Assembly (NCBI RefSeq): GCF_003014575.1 | Contig: NZ_PYGF01000010.1 | Location: 101,115-165,114 of the forward strand | Origin: Cecembia rubra | GTDB taxonomy: Bacteria; Bacteroidota; Bacteroidia; Cytophagales; Cyclobacteriaceae | Reading direction: 5' to 3' | DNA: 64,000 nucleotides | In this document: positions 44,202-55,297 of the stretch, piece by piece | Position numbering within the stretch: position 1 is the first letter of the stretch | Layout: every line of letters starts with the position of its first letter | Translations under genes and position numbers: made by a program | The notes under the pieces: generated by a model | Databases searched by the model: none | Told to the model about the DNA's origin: nothing | The model's input: only the letters and a program-made list of their open reading frames with translations

Positions 44202-47060
44202 TCACCTTCCACAGATCTCTTTAAATGTACAGTTTTTACACTTTTCAAGGTCATCTGTCTGATTGAAAGGGATAGATGCATCAAATAAATCAATAAATAG
44301 TTCATTTAATTGCTGTTCATATTCATCCTGATAGTCCCTGTAATCATTCACCTCTAGCCCACTCTTTTCTTTTCCCTTATCCTGTAAATAAGGATTAAAA
44401 TCCTCTTTGAAAATCTCTTTAAAATTGATAATTGCGGGTTTTAAGGGTTGCTCATTATCAGGAAACATAGACTGATAAAGCAAACCGTAATATAAGGTCT
44501 GCATAGCAGCCTTGTTCCTCTTTTTGACACTTCTGTCAAAAAGTGAACTTATATCTCCAAAATCCTTTTTATCAGCACCAGATTTGTAATCAATTAATCT
44601 GATTACTCCTGATTTTTGATCCACCCTGTCAATGACCCCTTTCAGAGCTACATTAAAATCTCCATGGGCAGATTTTACCCGGAAAACTGATGCATGTTCC
44701 TTTTCCATGGCCAATATTTGGAATGGCGCTGCTGCTTCATCTATTTCCAAAAGCCTAACTATGTATTTATGAAGAACATCTCTTACTATTGCAATTTGTC
44801 CATTTAACATGCTTTCTTTGTCCTCCTCCAGTTTATAAAATTTGCGCACGCCTTTCTCGATTGAGGGATGCACCCAATTTCTTTTTAAATCCTCGAAATC
44901 ATCTTTCTCAAGGATTTTGCGCCCTTTCCTTTCAATAAATCCTTTATACAAAAATTCCATACTATAATGGGCAATATTCCCAAAAACAGCAGCATCAACT
45001 TCCTCATTTACAATTTCTTTCTCATTGATCCCTGCCACATATCTCAAGTAAAATTTAAGCCTGCAGTCCAGAAATACATTAAGCGCTGAGGGTGAAAAAT
45101 AAGTTTGGCTAAATCCATTTTCATCCACTTTATACTGGTCCAATCGCCCCATGATTTCATCATTCTTATGTATAATGATCTCAGTAGTGTTTTTCAGGCC
45201 AATCGGAACAAAAACTATCTTTTCTTCTGAGTCCAGATCCATCTCTACATTCATTTGATGGATATACCTGCTTTTTTCTCCAGACTTGCCCTGATCTGAT
45301 GTAGAAGTATAAATCAGGTGAACTTCCTCAGCACTATGTAACAACCTGTAGAATGTATAGGCATAAATTGCATCGTTCTGCTCCTGGACAGGCATTCCAA
45401 ATGCCTTACGGATATTGAAAGGAATCATTGAATTCATCCCACCTGAAGGGGGGAAACTTCCTTCATTCATATTACAGATGATCAACCTTCTGAAATCAAG
45501 ATTTCTTGATTCAAGTACCCCCATAATCTGTAACCCCTCTAATGGTTCTCCCTCAAATGGCAGTTTTACCTCTCTGAAAACCTGTCTGAAAATGCGGATC
45601 AAAAACTCAAGATTCAAAGGCTGATTTGCCTGCTTTTCCAAAATTTCGCCCAATCGGTTAAGTTGTTTGAAACATTGAAACAAATAAGAAAGCTGCAATG
45701 GATCATCTTCCAACTTAGAGGCCAGTGACTGGATCAAAGTAGAAAGATAGCTGAACAAATCGGAAGGGTTAAGCTTTAAAAAAACCAATTGAAAGAATTC
45801 TCCACCTTCATGAAGTTTTTCCATTGGTACATGTATTAATTTATGAACTTGCATCTGAACCAAAAAGTCCTTAACAAAGTTGGGATTAGCGGATTTGAGG
45901 TATATTGAAGAAAGTAAGTTTTTAACCTGTTGGTGATAAAAATAAACAACTCCTTGTTCCACTTTTATAAACTTTTGGATCTCAAGCACAGCTTCTAAAA
46001 AAGCATATACAGGAGCATTCCGGATGGGATACCCCATTGTTACATTTACTTTGGAAATGGATGGTGGAAGTGTATGTAATACTGGGAAAAGCATTTGCTC
46101 ATCAGGCAATATTACAACAGTCTCTTCCCAATTTTCTTCTCCTCCGGCTTCTTCCAGGATTGAGCCAACCAAATTGGCCTGATTGCTTTTCAAAGGCGTG
46201 GCGTAGAATTGGATTTTGGCTTTCCTAGTACGGATATGCTGAGGGATGTCTTTAGGAAATGTTGGACCAAAAACCTTATCATTTTGATAATCCCTAAAAA
46301 ATAAGCCTGCTTCCTGGTTCTTATCCTCTAAATAATAAGCATCAACATCCCAATAGATTCCTGCATCAAATTCTGAAATGAAATGTTTAATCAGTTTTTC
46401 TTCTGCTCCTGTAAATGCATTGAAGCCTATAAAAAGAAATTTTTTTTCAGGTCTGCTTATTTGGTCAAGCGAGGCCACCACCTTTCTGTAAATTTTCCCT
46501 GAATAAGCCAGACCGGACACTTCCAAGGCCGCATGAAAACTTTGATAAAGAGGGCCCAAAATTTGCCAGAATTTTAAGAATTTCTCCTGGTGCTTTTTAT
46601 CCTGCTTTTGAAAAGACTGCCAAAATTGACGGATCAAATCAATTTGAGAATCTGTCAAAAAACTAAGATCAGACTCTAATTCTTTTGTTTCAGATAGGTG
46701 ATGGTACAGTTTGGATGCATCTACCAAGAACTGATCCAAATCATTGAAGTCCTTCAGGATCATTTCTCCCCAAAAATAAAACTTATCAAAGCTCTCCGCG
46801 TCTGCATTTAGGCTTTGGTAAGCCTTATACAACTCAAAAATCAAAGTAAGGTTATCAGCTGGTCTTTGACCTGCAAATTGGTAAAAAACTTCCTCAATTG
46901 TCTTTACCTCAGGCATCCAAATGGGTCCATTGATCAAAGTACCTAAATGCTGGGTAATAAATAAACCTGCTCTTCTATTCGGCAAAACAATTACCAAATC
47001 CTCCATAGAGGAATGCTGCTCCAATATTTCCTTTGCGGTATTTTTTAAAAAACTGTGCAT
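44202..47060 (-). CDS. PD-(D/E)XK nuclease, AddB-like
   Basis: A 952-aa protein resembling the AddB/RexB recombination nuclease. The N-terminal half is helicase-like but lacks a Walker A glycine loop (LPNRRAGLFITQ). The C-terminal nuclease domain has YFSPSALNVFLDCRLKFYLRY-type sequence starting the domain (Cys666), LIDYKSG (Asp824, Lys826) and a terminal CKNCTFKEIC (Cys941, 944, 950): four cysteines placed for the AddB iron-sulfur cluster. The usual UvrD-like AddA partner is not adjacent in this window. Likely role is double-strand-break end processing. Confidence 0.88.
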   Translation of the reverse strand: MHSFLKNTAKEILEQHSSMEDLVIVLPNRRAGLFITQHLGTLINGPIWMPEVKTIEEVFYQFAGQRPADNLTLIFELYKAYQSLNADAESFDKFYFWGEMILKDFNDLDQFLVDASKLYHHLSETKELESDLSFLTDSQIDLIRQFWQSFQKQDKKHQEKFLKFWQILGPLYQSFHAALEVSGLAYSGKIYRKVVASLDQISRPEKKFLFIGFNAFTGAEEKLIKHFISEFDAGIYWDVDAYYLEDKNQEAGLFFRDYQNDKVFGPTFPKDIPQHIRTRKAKIQFYATPLKSNQANLVGSILEEAGGEENWEETVVILPDEQMLFPVLHTLPPSISKVNVTMGYPIRNAPVYAFLEAVLEIQKFIKVEQGVVYFYHQQVKNLLSSIYLKSANPNFVKDFLVQMQVHKLIHVPMEKLHEGGEFFQLVFLKLNPSDLFSYLSTLIQSLASKLEDDPLQLSYLFQCFKQLNRLGEILEKQANQPLNLEFLIRIFRQVFREVKLPFEGEPLEGLQIMGVLESRNLDFRRLIICNMNEGSFPPSGGMNSMIPFNIRKAFGMPVQEQNDAIYAYTFYRLLHSAEEVHLIYTSTSDQGKSGEKSRYIHQMNVEMDLDSEEKIVFVPIGLKNTTEIIIHKNDEIMGRLDQYKVDENGFSQTYFSPSALNVFLDCRLKFYLRYVAGINEKEIVNEEVDAAVFGNIAHYSMEFLYKGFIERKGRKILEKDDFEDLKRNWVHPSIEKGVRKFYKLEEDKESMLNGQIAIVRDVLHKYIVRLLEIDEAAAPFQILAMEKEHASVFRVKSAHGDFNVALKGVIDRVDQKSGVIRLIDYKSGADKKDFGDISSLFDRSVKKRNKAAMQTLYYGLLYQSMFPDNEQPLKPAIINFKEIFKEDFNPYLQDKGKEKSGLEVNDYRDYQDEYEQQLNELFIDLFDASIPFNQTDDLEKCKNCTFKEICGR

Positions 47061-47175
47061 GAAATAGCCTATTTTATAGTTTATTGCCTAGCCCTCAATG
47101 GATGCAATAAACTTTCCTATGAGTTGAAAAGCAAATCTCTGATAAAAGTTTGAAGGGAATTGTCTGAATAAATTT

Positions 47176-49470
47176 CTAGAACGGATACCCAATGGCAAAA
47201 TTGAATACAAGATTATCTCTTCTCCAATCCCTGTTGCCCAGCCATATACGATCCTGCCAGGGACCTGTTTCCAAAAGCCAAGGTCTCCGTAAGGGAATTG
47301 CTGTGTCCAACCTGATTACAAAAAGCTGAATATCTAACCTTAGACCAAATCCTCCTCCTACGGCCAATTCTTCGGCCCAACTATTGGTGAATTTACCCCC
47401 AGGAAGCGCATCGTTTTCTTTGTATAACCAAACATTACCTGCATCCACAAAAAATGCCCCTTTTAAATATTTATTAAAAGGAAACCTATATTCAAGGTTA
47501 CCTTCCAATCTTATATCACCGGCCTGATCAAAAAAACCTCCCATATTGGTATCCTGAGGCATAAATGTACCTGGACCTAATGCTCTGATTCTAAATGCCC
47601 TTACACTTCTAGGGCCTCCGGCAAAGTATTGTTTGACAAATGGAAGAGAAAGTGAATTGCCAACAGGAACACCTAATCCTGCAAAAATCCGGCTCACCAA
47701 AACATTTTCCGCAGAGAATTTTTTATAATACCTTAAGTCAATATCCCCTTTGAGATATTGGGCAAACTCCAATCCAAATATGGATCCGGGGTTTTCAGAT
47801 CCTATCAACGCATTAAGACCTCTAAAAAGATTACCTGCAAAATCTACAGTAGCTCCAATAAATATGGCGTTTTTTCGATCAGGGTCAGCTAACTGATTAT
47901 AGTTAAAAGTATAATTCATCCCAGAAATAAACTGTTGCTCAAAACTTCTTCTGAGGAATGGGTTCGCATTCAATATTTCTTCAAATCTCGGCGAAGTCCT
48001 TGCCAAATTGACAATACTTAAGCTGATAGGATTGAATTCATGGTAAACAAATCTGTTGACATTCCAAAAATACCCAAATGAGGTGTTATAGGAATAGAGC
48101 AGGTACAAATCAGTCCTGTTCTGGTATTCATATCCTGCACTGATTCTTGTTTTAGGAATGGAATACCTAAACCGGTTCATTACAGGTACAGGAAACAGGA
48201 CTCTAGGAAAAACAAGGCTACCTGTCAGCCCCATTTCAATGGATTGCAGCGCTTCCCTATCTCCCGAAGCTAACTGAACTTCATATCCAAATTTTCCAGT
48301 CAAATTGAATATTTCCCCTCCCCTAAAGAGATTCCTATTTTGGTAACCTAAAAGCAGAGCAGGCCCCACAAAACTGTTGGATTTTGTCAAACCTTGAATT
48401 TCTGCTCTTACTGAACGCTTATTTAGAGGGGACAAATAAATATTGGCCTTTAATGGATAAGTTCCATCTTCTCTCAAAACAGTATCTGATACATCATAAG
48501 AAATATTGACATATCTGAAATTACCAATATTTGAAAGCCTGTTGGAGGTGGTCCTAGAAATTTCCGGATTGAATTTCGAACCCTCCCTGAATAAGATGTA
48601 TTTTTGTAACAGTTCCGGTTTGAATATTTCAGGCTTTTGAATGAACTCAATCCCACTAACGCTTACTGTATCCCCATCCCCATTGTCGAGGTGTACATTG
48701 TAATCCGGAAAAACATAGATATGCTCTATGCTATAGGGAAAGGTTGCTTTGATTGGTGTGTTTGATTTAAGGCGCAGATATAAATCGAATTTTCTATCTT
48801 CATAATGGTTGGTATCTGCTTCAAAAATCAATAAATCAGGGTTAAAATTGTAATAACCTCTTGCTTTTAAGTCACGGTCAATCCTTTCCCTTTCTTTCTT
48901 CAATTCATCCAAATCCAATCGGGAACCTTTTTTCATAATAGTCCTACCCATCAGCATTTGAATTTCCTGATTTATGGGTAGAGAGTCCCCCCCTAAAATT
49001 TGATACGTTTCAAGAATATAAGGATCCGAAATCCGGACCTGATATTCAAGATTTGCAAATTTTCCTTTTTCGGTGATTTGGTAAATGGAAGAGGAAAAGT
49101 AAAACCCTTTATTTTCAAGTCTATTCAGAAGAATATTGGAAGTTCTTTCCGGTTGGATCTGACCCAAATACACAGGTTTCTCCCCAAATTTTTTGCTCAA
49201 AAACTTATTGATAAAACCTGGCTTTTCTTTCTGTCCTTTATAATAAGCCCAAAGACCAAACCTCATTCCAAGTAATTTACTGTTAGGCAAAGGCCTGAGT
49301 AGTTTTTCCAGATCTGTTTGGATTTCCTCACTTTCTTTTTTTGACAAATCAGATTCCAGTTGAATTGTTGATCCTGTATAAAGCTGTTCTCCTTCTGGAA
49401 TAAACTTTTTAACACTACATGAAAAAATCAGTAATGGAAAAAAAAGCCCTATGTATTTTTTGATCCTCAT
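47176..49470 (-). CDS. tamL: TamL: lipidated BamA/TamA-family outer-membrane protein
   Basis: A 764-aa Omp85-superfamily protein with POTRA-like domains in the first ~400 residues and a C-terminal 16-stranded-type barrel (PGSIFGLEFAQYLKGDIDLR, KQYFAGGPRSVRAFRIRALG, RFPFNKYLKGAFFVDAGNVW, ending FAIGYPF). Unlike proteobacterial TamA it carries a lipobox (LIFSC, Cys18), the mark of Bacteroidota TamL. Its ATG follows the tamB stop with no gap, so the two act as the TamB-TamL translocation and assembly pair. Confidence 0.9.
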   Translation of the reverse strand: MRIKKYIGLFFPLLIFSCSVKKFIPEGEQLYTGSTIQLESDLSKKESEEIQTDLEKLLRPLPNSKLLGMRFGLWAYYKGQKEKPGFINKFLSKKFGEKPVYLGQIQPERTSNILLNRLENKGFYFSSSIYQITEKGKFANLEYQVRISDPYILETYQILGGDSLPINQEIQMLMGRTIMKKGSRLDLDELKKERERIDRDLKARGYYNFNPDLLIFEADTNHYEDRKFDLYLRLKSNTPIKATFPYSIEHIYVFPDYNVHLDNGDGDTVSVSGIEFIQKPEIFKPELLQKYILFREGSKFNPEISRTTSNRLSNIGNFRYVNISYDVSDTVLREDGTYPLKANIYLSPLNKRSVRAEIQGLTKSNSFVGPALLLGYQNRNLFRGGEIFNLTGKFGYEVQLASGDREALQSIEMGLTGSLVFPRVLFPVPVMNRFRYSIPKTRISAGYEYQNRTDLYLLYSYNTSFGYFWNVNRFVYHEFNPISLSIVNLARTSPRFEEILNANPFLRRSFEQQFISGMNYTFNYNQLADPDRKNAIFIGATVDFAGNLFRGLNALIGSENPGSIFGLEFAQYLKGDIDLRYYKKFSAENVLVSRIFAGLGVPVGNSLSLPFVKQYFAGGPRSVRAFRIRALGPGTFMPQDTNMGGFFDQAGDIRLEGNLEYRFPFNKYLKGAFFVDAGNVWLYKENDALPGGKFTNSWAEELAVGGGFGLRLDIQLFVIRLDTAIPLRRPWLLETGPWQDRIWLGNRDWRRDNLVFNFAIGYPF

Positions 49471-52400
49471 TTAATTCCCACCATTTTCATTAACAGATTC
49501 TTTATTTTCTTCTTTGGCTGGAATTGCTTCCAGTTTGCGTAATGGAATAAACAATTCCCTGAAAGCATTGAACTCTTTATTGAAAATGAAACTTATACCT
49601 GTTACAATCAACTGGCCATCAATGATGGATTCGAACTGATTTCTCCTGTAGGCTTTGGCCCGCCATTGCCCCCTCGTGTCGAGTAGATACTCAATACTCA
49701 CATCTCCAAATAAGGCATCCCCCTGATTGACATTCTGGTTACCGCCATCCATATCCATCTGGCCTCCTACAGAAATAACAAGCCTGTCATCCATCAAGGA
49801 TTGGCGTGCCGCAACATTCAATTGGGTCCTATCCTGTGGATCACCTGATTGAAAATCTGTATAAGAATCCAGATCCATTGCAAGACTAAAGCCAGTCTTT
49901 CCAAAAATCTTATCCGATAAGGCATTTAACTGTGAAGATAACACCTGGCTGACACTGGATCTTGCAAGATTGACCGAGCCCCCTGTTGAACCATCATTAC
50001 CGGCCATTGGAAAAAACTGGTTCAAAACCAATAAAGAAAACACCTGCTTGGTAAGTTCATCTTCCTTATCATTTACCTGCTGCAACATGCTGTACACAGT
50101 GCCGCCAAAGGCTCCCCGATCTTGTTCCGGCATATCCAATTCAAATGAAATCTCAGGTTGAATAATCTCCCCACCTACCTTCAAAAAAACCTTGAAAGGC
50201 AAAACCTGACGGAACTGCCCCCTGCTTTCATTATCAATGCCACTGATCTGGGCCTGCATTAATTCAGCTGCTGAAGTTCTCACATTGTAGATGGCTACCA
50301 AATTCAAATTCGCATCCAATGGATCCCCATTCCAGGAAACAAAACTTCCTTCGGAAATCTCAAAACGTCTATTGACAAGGCCAAAAAGGTTTAACTCATA
50401 GTGCCCACTGCTTACTTCATACCGTCCAGAAAGGGAAATATTGCCATTTGGGTCCATCAACATATTGAGGTCCGCCTCTCCTTGAAGCCTCAAGTTATCA
50501 TTTGTCCTTTCATCGACTATCAGGTTAAAAACCGTCTGAGGATCTACTTTCAGATTGGCTTTCAAATCATAACCTGTAAGTCCTTGAGTAGTCATTTCTC
50601 CTTCCCTCTGATACATAATATCATATGGATCCTTTTGATTTACAAAGATGACAACTCCAGTCCTTTCAATCATTTCCAATTGACCTTCAGGAACAATAAA
50701 AGTAACATTTGTCCCTCTGTTGACTTTTAGCCTTAGATCTATTTCCGGAAGTTCCAAGGTACCTTTAATGGTCATTCCCAAGTCCACATTGGCTTTTCCA
50801 AAAAACAGATCATTATCAGCCCTTGTGGAATTCAAAACGGTAAAATCTTTTGAATTTAGGTTCAAATCAAATCCTATATCGGAAAAAGAAGAAGTTAATA
50901 ATTTCCCGTCAATTAAGAATTCATGTTGGTCCCCATCCCGAATGGTAAACCTGTTAAATGTTAATCCTGAATTGTCTATTTCAATGAACTCTTTGTTCAT
51001 AAAAAATCTGTTATTCAATTGGGAAATCAAAAATGAAGCCTCATTAAAAACAAGGTTGCCCTCATACACTGGTTCCTGAACAGTCCCTTTCAAATCAATT
51101 TTACCAGAAATAAATCCTTTCCCTTCCCTGACTTCCCCTCCAGTAAACTTATCCAATATAGCCATTTCCAAGGAATTCAAGGCCAAGCTCATATCCAAAA
51201 CTGAAGAAGTGGAATCTGCATAAAATTTACCTTTAAGGTCAAGGTCTACCATACCTTCTTTAATGGCAAGAAGGAAATTATACCGCTGCAAGGTTTCGGC
51301 TTCTGCGTTTAATAGAAGGTTGCCTAAAGGAATATCCAACGCTTGTACTCCATCAATTCTTAAATCCGCCATTAAACCTAATGCACCAAAAGGATTGATC
51401 AAAACCAATTCCCCATTTGCTTTTCCCTCGAGCAGAGATTCACCCGGATTTAGGAATTCAAAAAATGTATTAAGCTCAAATTCCCTCATGACCACGCCAG
51501 CATGTTCCTGTTCAATCCCTGATATCTGATTACTGAAACTGATACTTTGGCCATTTCTGTAAAATGAAAAATCATCAAATGCTAATAATTCAGGTGCAAA
51601 AACCAGTCTGTTGCTGTCAGGTATTTCCCAAGGTTTTCTGTTAAATATCAGTCCTTCCGGTATAATACTGTAAATCAAGGAATCACTTTCAATCACAAGT
51701 AAGGACTTCACATCCATTAAAACACCCTCCTCATCTTTTGAAAAGAAATCCAGATTTACTTGAGATTGTTTGAATTTACCGGAAACAAAGGTTTCTCCCA
51801 TTTTCAAAGGATCGATTTGAATACCCTTAAAACCGGTATCAAATTCAAGAGACTCAGAATTCCCTTTAACTTGAATATAAAAACCATCAAGTTCTGCTTG
51901 GTTATATTGAGCCAAAGGTAGAGTGAGAAATGCCTCTAGCGCCCTCATTTTAGAATCAAAACCAAATTCAAGCCTCAGGGTGTCCATATCCTCTAAACCT
52001 GTTACCAACAATTGATCTATAAATGGCGTAGGATGAAAGCTAAACTTCCCATTAGCCTCAATGCTTTCATTGACCATTGCGCTATCTTCTCGATCCAATT
52101 GAAAGTGATAATCAAAATAATCCAGAATAGATGCCACAAAATCATCTAGAGATGCATTAGCCCTGAAGTCTCCCCAAAAAAAATCTGATTGAATACTCAT
52201 CTCTGTAAGGAAATCAGCTAACCTCCCTTTTATTTGAAATTTCCCTAATGGATAGGGTTTCTTCTGGTACAATAGCACCGCATCTTCAAGATCAACACTC
52301 GCCCTCAGGTCATTTAATACCCCGTTAACTTTACCAAAAACCATCATTTTAGCCTGAATATCCTGTTTGGTAAATCCAAGGTCATATGTTTGAAGATTTT

Positions 52401-54492
52401 TTAAATCCAGCGAAAAATCCAAAGCAGGATTTAAACTATCCAAGCTGGCATTGGCATGAAAAACGAAATCCAAAAATTCATTATCCAATTCTACATTGGC
52501 ATTTACCATAGTGTCTTTCGCCGTAAGCAATACTTCCAGGGCACAAAAATCCAAACCTTTCCAGCTTAACTGTTCAAAAGTAAGGGCCATCTTACCTAAT
52601 AAATCGTACGGACTGGATCCCTTGCCTTCTATCAAAGTATGCATTGTGACAGGCTGGAGTTCCTCCACTTCTAGGATTTTTCCTAAATCAAGTTGACTTA
52701 AGCTCAGCTCCGTCAGTACTTCATAAACTCCGGTATTGGAAAACTCGATCTTAGAATAGATATCCCCATCTGTGCTTATAAACTTCAAATCAGCTACTAT
52801 ATTATTTATGGATCCTCTTGTATTGAAGTCAATGACGAAAGAATCCGGCAAACTCAAATCAAAATCCTTAATAAATGGCTTTAGATCTGATTTTTTACTG
52901 GCAAACCGGAACTGTGGAACATCAAATTGAAGGCGATCGGAAGTCAAAATGTCTGAAAAGACTGCTTTCTCAAATTCAACACGGGTTTGTTGACCGTATT
53001 TCAACTGAAATTGGGGGATTTGAAGTCGGTTTATACTTCCCTCAACCTTGCCTTTGAGTGAGATACCTTTACGCATCAGTTCAACAAAATATTGATCTTT
53101 TTTAAGTTCAGGCTGAAAATATAAAGCCTCAGAGGCATTGGTCTGAAAGGTAATGAGGTTTAATTCAAGGTTTGAATTTTCAGGATTTTGAATCAAGTCA
53201 TTCAAGTCCAAAAAAGAAAGTGCCAAGTTAGTTTCCAACAAGGTATGTGGGGTCTGAGCTTGAAAATTTTTAATGCTCAATCTGTTTTCCTCTAATTCAA
53301 AAGAGCCTTTAAGGCTCTCAAGTTCCAAACCACTCTTCTCTTTAATATTGATCTGATCAAGTACAATTTTTAACTTGTTCTCATAGAGTGATAGGGCATG
53401 AGCTGAAAAATTTAAATATTCAATTTCCAAAACATCTGGATTAAAAACCCCAACCTTGGATTCCTGTCCGTCAGCTGAAAAAAATACTCGGTTATTAACA
53501 AGATCGATATTGCCTACTTCTATCCACCAATCTGGAAATTCAAATTGAGAAGGTGGGGATTCTTGGTTTTCATGATCAACATTGGCAGCCTCAAATGCAG
53601 TCATTTCTACCTCAATATTGGCATCTTTAAGGCTCATATACTTCATTAGGATCTTTTGTGCATCAAGATCTGCCTCAGGCAAACTCAATCGGAAATCACT
53701 CCATTGTATCTTAGCTTTGATCCCATCTGGCAGGGATTGATATGCCCAATCTGTACCTTCTATATTTAATTGGTCCAATACCAATAATGGTAAAGGGCCT
53801 TCTCTAACCGGATCTTCCTCTGGAGGAAGAAGATCCTTATATTGAAAATAATCAATCTTTGAGTTTTTGATATCCAGATTTGCAATGTCAAAATCCATTG
53901 CATTTAAATCAATGGAATTAGTTTTTAAACTAAGGCTTTCCCAAGCTGCCTTTGTCCTGATTCCTAAAATCTGATCATCATAATAAAAGGCAAAATCATT
54001 CAGTTCAATAGGTCCTAATCTGATATTAGGCAGAGGTGATTTCTCCACTGCCGGTTCTGGGATTTTATCCTCTTCACCAACAAATGCTTGAATTAAAAAA
54101 TCATAATTAAAAACACCATTTACACTATCCCTTTTGACATTAGCTTTTAGGCCTTCCCATTTTACTTTACTGACTTCAATGCCATTTCCCATAATCAATG
54201 ATTTCAGGGAAAGTCCAGTTTCCAAAGATTGGGAATAAATCAGTGTATCCCCTTTTTGATCCTCCAAGTACAACCCTTTGACAAAAAGATTGCCTTTGAA
54301 AGTGAAAAATAGTTTTTCAATTTGTATTTCTGTTTGTGCTTTGCGGGAAAGTATATTAACGGACTTTTTAACAATAATATCCTGACCCCAGGGACTTCTG
54401 AAAAACAAGAAAACCCCCATCACCAACAGAAAGAAGACTGCAAGCGTAATTCCCGATATTTTGAAAAATTTGATGATAAATTGTTTGATCAC
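49471..54492 (-). CDS. tamB: TamB (translocation/assembly module, DUF490 C-terminus)
   Basis: A 1673-aa AsmA-like protein: one N-terminal membrane helix (about 13-31), a very long beta-taco repeat body with many short VDLDLKGKFYADSTSS-like strands, and a C-terminal DUF490/TamB domain (roughly 1330-1640). It is anchored in the inner membrane and spans the periplasm to its outer-membrane partner, encoded immediately downstream (tamL). Roles in the family are outer-membrane protein assembly and phospholipid transfer. Length is typical. Confidence 0.92.
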   Translation of the reverse strand: MIKQFIIKFFKISGITLAVFFLLVMGVFLFFRSPWGQDIIVKKSVNILSRKAQTEIQIEKLFFTFKGNLFVKGLYLEDQKGDTLIYSQSLETGLSLKSLIMGNGIEVSKVKWEGLKANVKRDSVNGVFNYDFLIQAFVGEEDKIPEPAVEKSPLPNIRLGPIELNDFAFYYDDQILGIRTKAAWESLSLKTNSIDLNAMDFDIANLDIKNSKIDYFQYKDLLPPEEDPVREGPLPLLVLDQLNIEGTDWAYQSLPDGIKAKIQWSDFRLSLPEADLDAQKILMKYMSLKDANIEVEMTAFEAANVDHENQESPPSQFEFPDWWIEVGNIDLVNNRVFFSADGQESKVGVFNPDVLEIEYLNFSAHALSLYENKLKIVLDQINIKEKSGLELESLKGSFELEENRLSIKNFQAQTPHTLLETNLALSFLDLNDLIQNPENSNLELNLITFQTNASEALYFQPELKKDQYFVELMRKGISLKGKVEGSINRLQIPQFQLKYGQQTRVEFEKAVFSDILTSDRLQFDVPQFRFASKKSDLKPFIKDFDLSLPDSFVIDFNTRGSINNIVADLKFISTDGDIYSKIEFSNTGVYEVLTELSLSQLDLGKILEVEELQPVTMHTLIEGKGSSPYDLLGKMALTFEQLSWKGLDFCALEVLLTAKDTMVNANVELDNEFLDFVFHANASLDSLNPALDFSLDLKNLQTYDLGFTKQDIQAKMMVFGKVNGVLNDLRASVDLEDAVLLYQKKPYPLGKFQIKGRLADFLTEMSIQSDFFWGDFRANASLDDFVASILDYFDYHFQLDREDSAMVNESIEANGKFSFHPTPFIDQLLVTGLEDMDTLRLEFGFDSKMRALEAFLTLPLAQYNQAELDGFYIQVKGNSESLEFDTGFKGIQIDPLKMGETFVSGKFKQSQVNLDFFSKDEEGVLMDVKSLLVIESDSLIYSIIPEGLIFNRKPWEIPDSNRLVFAPELLAFDDFSFYRNGQSISFSNQISGIEQEHAGVVMREFELNTFFEFLNPGESLLEGKANGELVLINPFGALGLMADLRIDGVQALDIPLGNLLLNAEAETLQRYNFLLAIKEGMVDLDLKGKFYADSTSSVLDMSLALNSLEMAILDKFTGGEVREGKGFISGKIDLKGTVQEPVYEGNLVFNEASFLISQLNNRFFMNKEFIEIDNSGLTFNRFTIRDGDQHEFLIDGKLLTSSFSDIGFDLNLNSKDFTVLNSTRADNDLFFGKANVDLGMTIKGTLELPEIDLRLKVNRGTNVTFIVPEGQLEMIERTGVVIFVNQKDPYDIMYQREGEMTTQGLTGYDLKANLKVDPQTVFNLIVDERTNDNLRLQGEADLNMLMDPNGNISLSGRYEVSSGHYELNLFGLVNRRFEISEGSFVSWNGDPLDANLNLVAIYNVRTSAAELMQAQISGIDNESRGQFRQVLPFKVFLKVGGEIIQPEISFELDMPEQDRGAFGGTVYSMLQQVNDKEDELTKQVFSLLVLNQFFPMAGNDGSTGGSVNLARSSVSQVLSSQLNALSDKIFGKTGFSLAMDLDSYTDFQSGDPQDRTQLNVAARQSLMDDRLVISVGGQMDMDGGNQNVNQGDALFGDVSIEYLLDTRGQWRAKAYRRNQFESIIDGQLIVTGISFIFNKEFNAFRELFIPLRKLEAIPAKEENKESVNENGGN

Positions 54493-54766
54493 CTTGATCT
54501 ATAAATAATTGAATAAAATCAAATATACAGTTTATCCAGCTTATCTGCCCAATTTGGGCCCCACAATATCAAGGATTGATTCCAAATTCCATTAGGATTG
54601 GTTTTTAACTTTCTAAATGCCAGTAAAATACAAAAGCCTATTTTTTTTCAATTGGCCAAGTGAAAAATGATCTCATTTTATTATTTAAAACTTTTTGCTT
54701 CTTATGTGGAGATTTTGATTTTTTTTGCTCATTTTGAAGTGACTTAAACCAAATAGCTAATACATC

Positions 54767-55216
54767 ATGGATTACATCATTAGGCCTTGTGAAGAAAAAG
54801 ACTTACCCGAGCTCGTCAACCTGTGTGCGGCCCATGCCGCCTATGAAAAATCCGAATATTCTCCCGAAGGGAAATTAGCAGGATTAAAGGAAGCTATCTT
54901 CGGCTCTCCTAAAAGGTTGAATGTTTGGATAGTAGAGGTTAACGGAAAGGCTGAAGGGTTTACCTCTTTTACTTTTGATTTTTCCACCTGGGATGCGTCC
55001 CCATTCCTGTACATGGATTGCCTTTACCTTAATGAATCTGTAAGAAGTATGGGTATAGGAGCTGATATTATGGAAAGGATCAGGAAAGTTGCCAGGGAAA
55101 ACAATTGCTTCAACATCCAATGGCAAACCCCTGAATTCAATGCCCGTGCGATCAAGTTTTATGTAGGGCTAGGCAGTACAGGGAAACAAAAAATGCGGTT
55201 TTTCTTAAAACCTTAA
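54767..55216 (+). CDS. GNAT-family N-acetyltransferase
   Basis: A 149-aa acetyltransferase. It begins YIIRPCEEKDLPELVNLC; acetyl-CoA-binding motif A is the strand MDCLYLNESVRSMGIGADIM (R/Q-x-x-G-x-G/A variant); AREN and QTPEFNARAIKFYVGLG close the domain. Substrate unknown. Single gene divergent from tamB. Confidence 0.86.
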   Translation: MDYIIRPCEEKDLPELVNLCAAHAAYEKSEYSPEGKLAGLKEAIFGSPKRLNVWIVEVNGKAEGFTSFTFDFSTWDASPFLYMDCLYLNESVRSMGIGADIMERIRKVARENNCFNIQWQTPEFNARAIKFYVGLGSTGKQKMRFFLKP

Positions 55217-55297
55217 CTGCAAATAAAACCAGCCATAAAACTTTGGGGAAGCGATAAAATTCATTCTTTAGGAGCTTGGTTGGAGAGCTAACTATAA

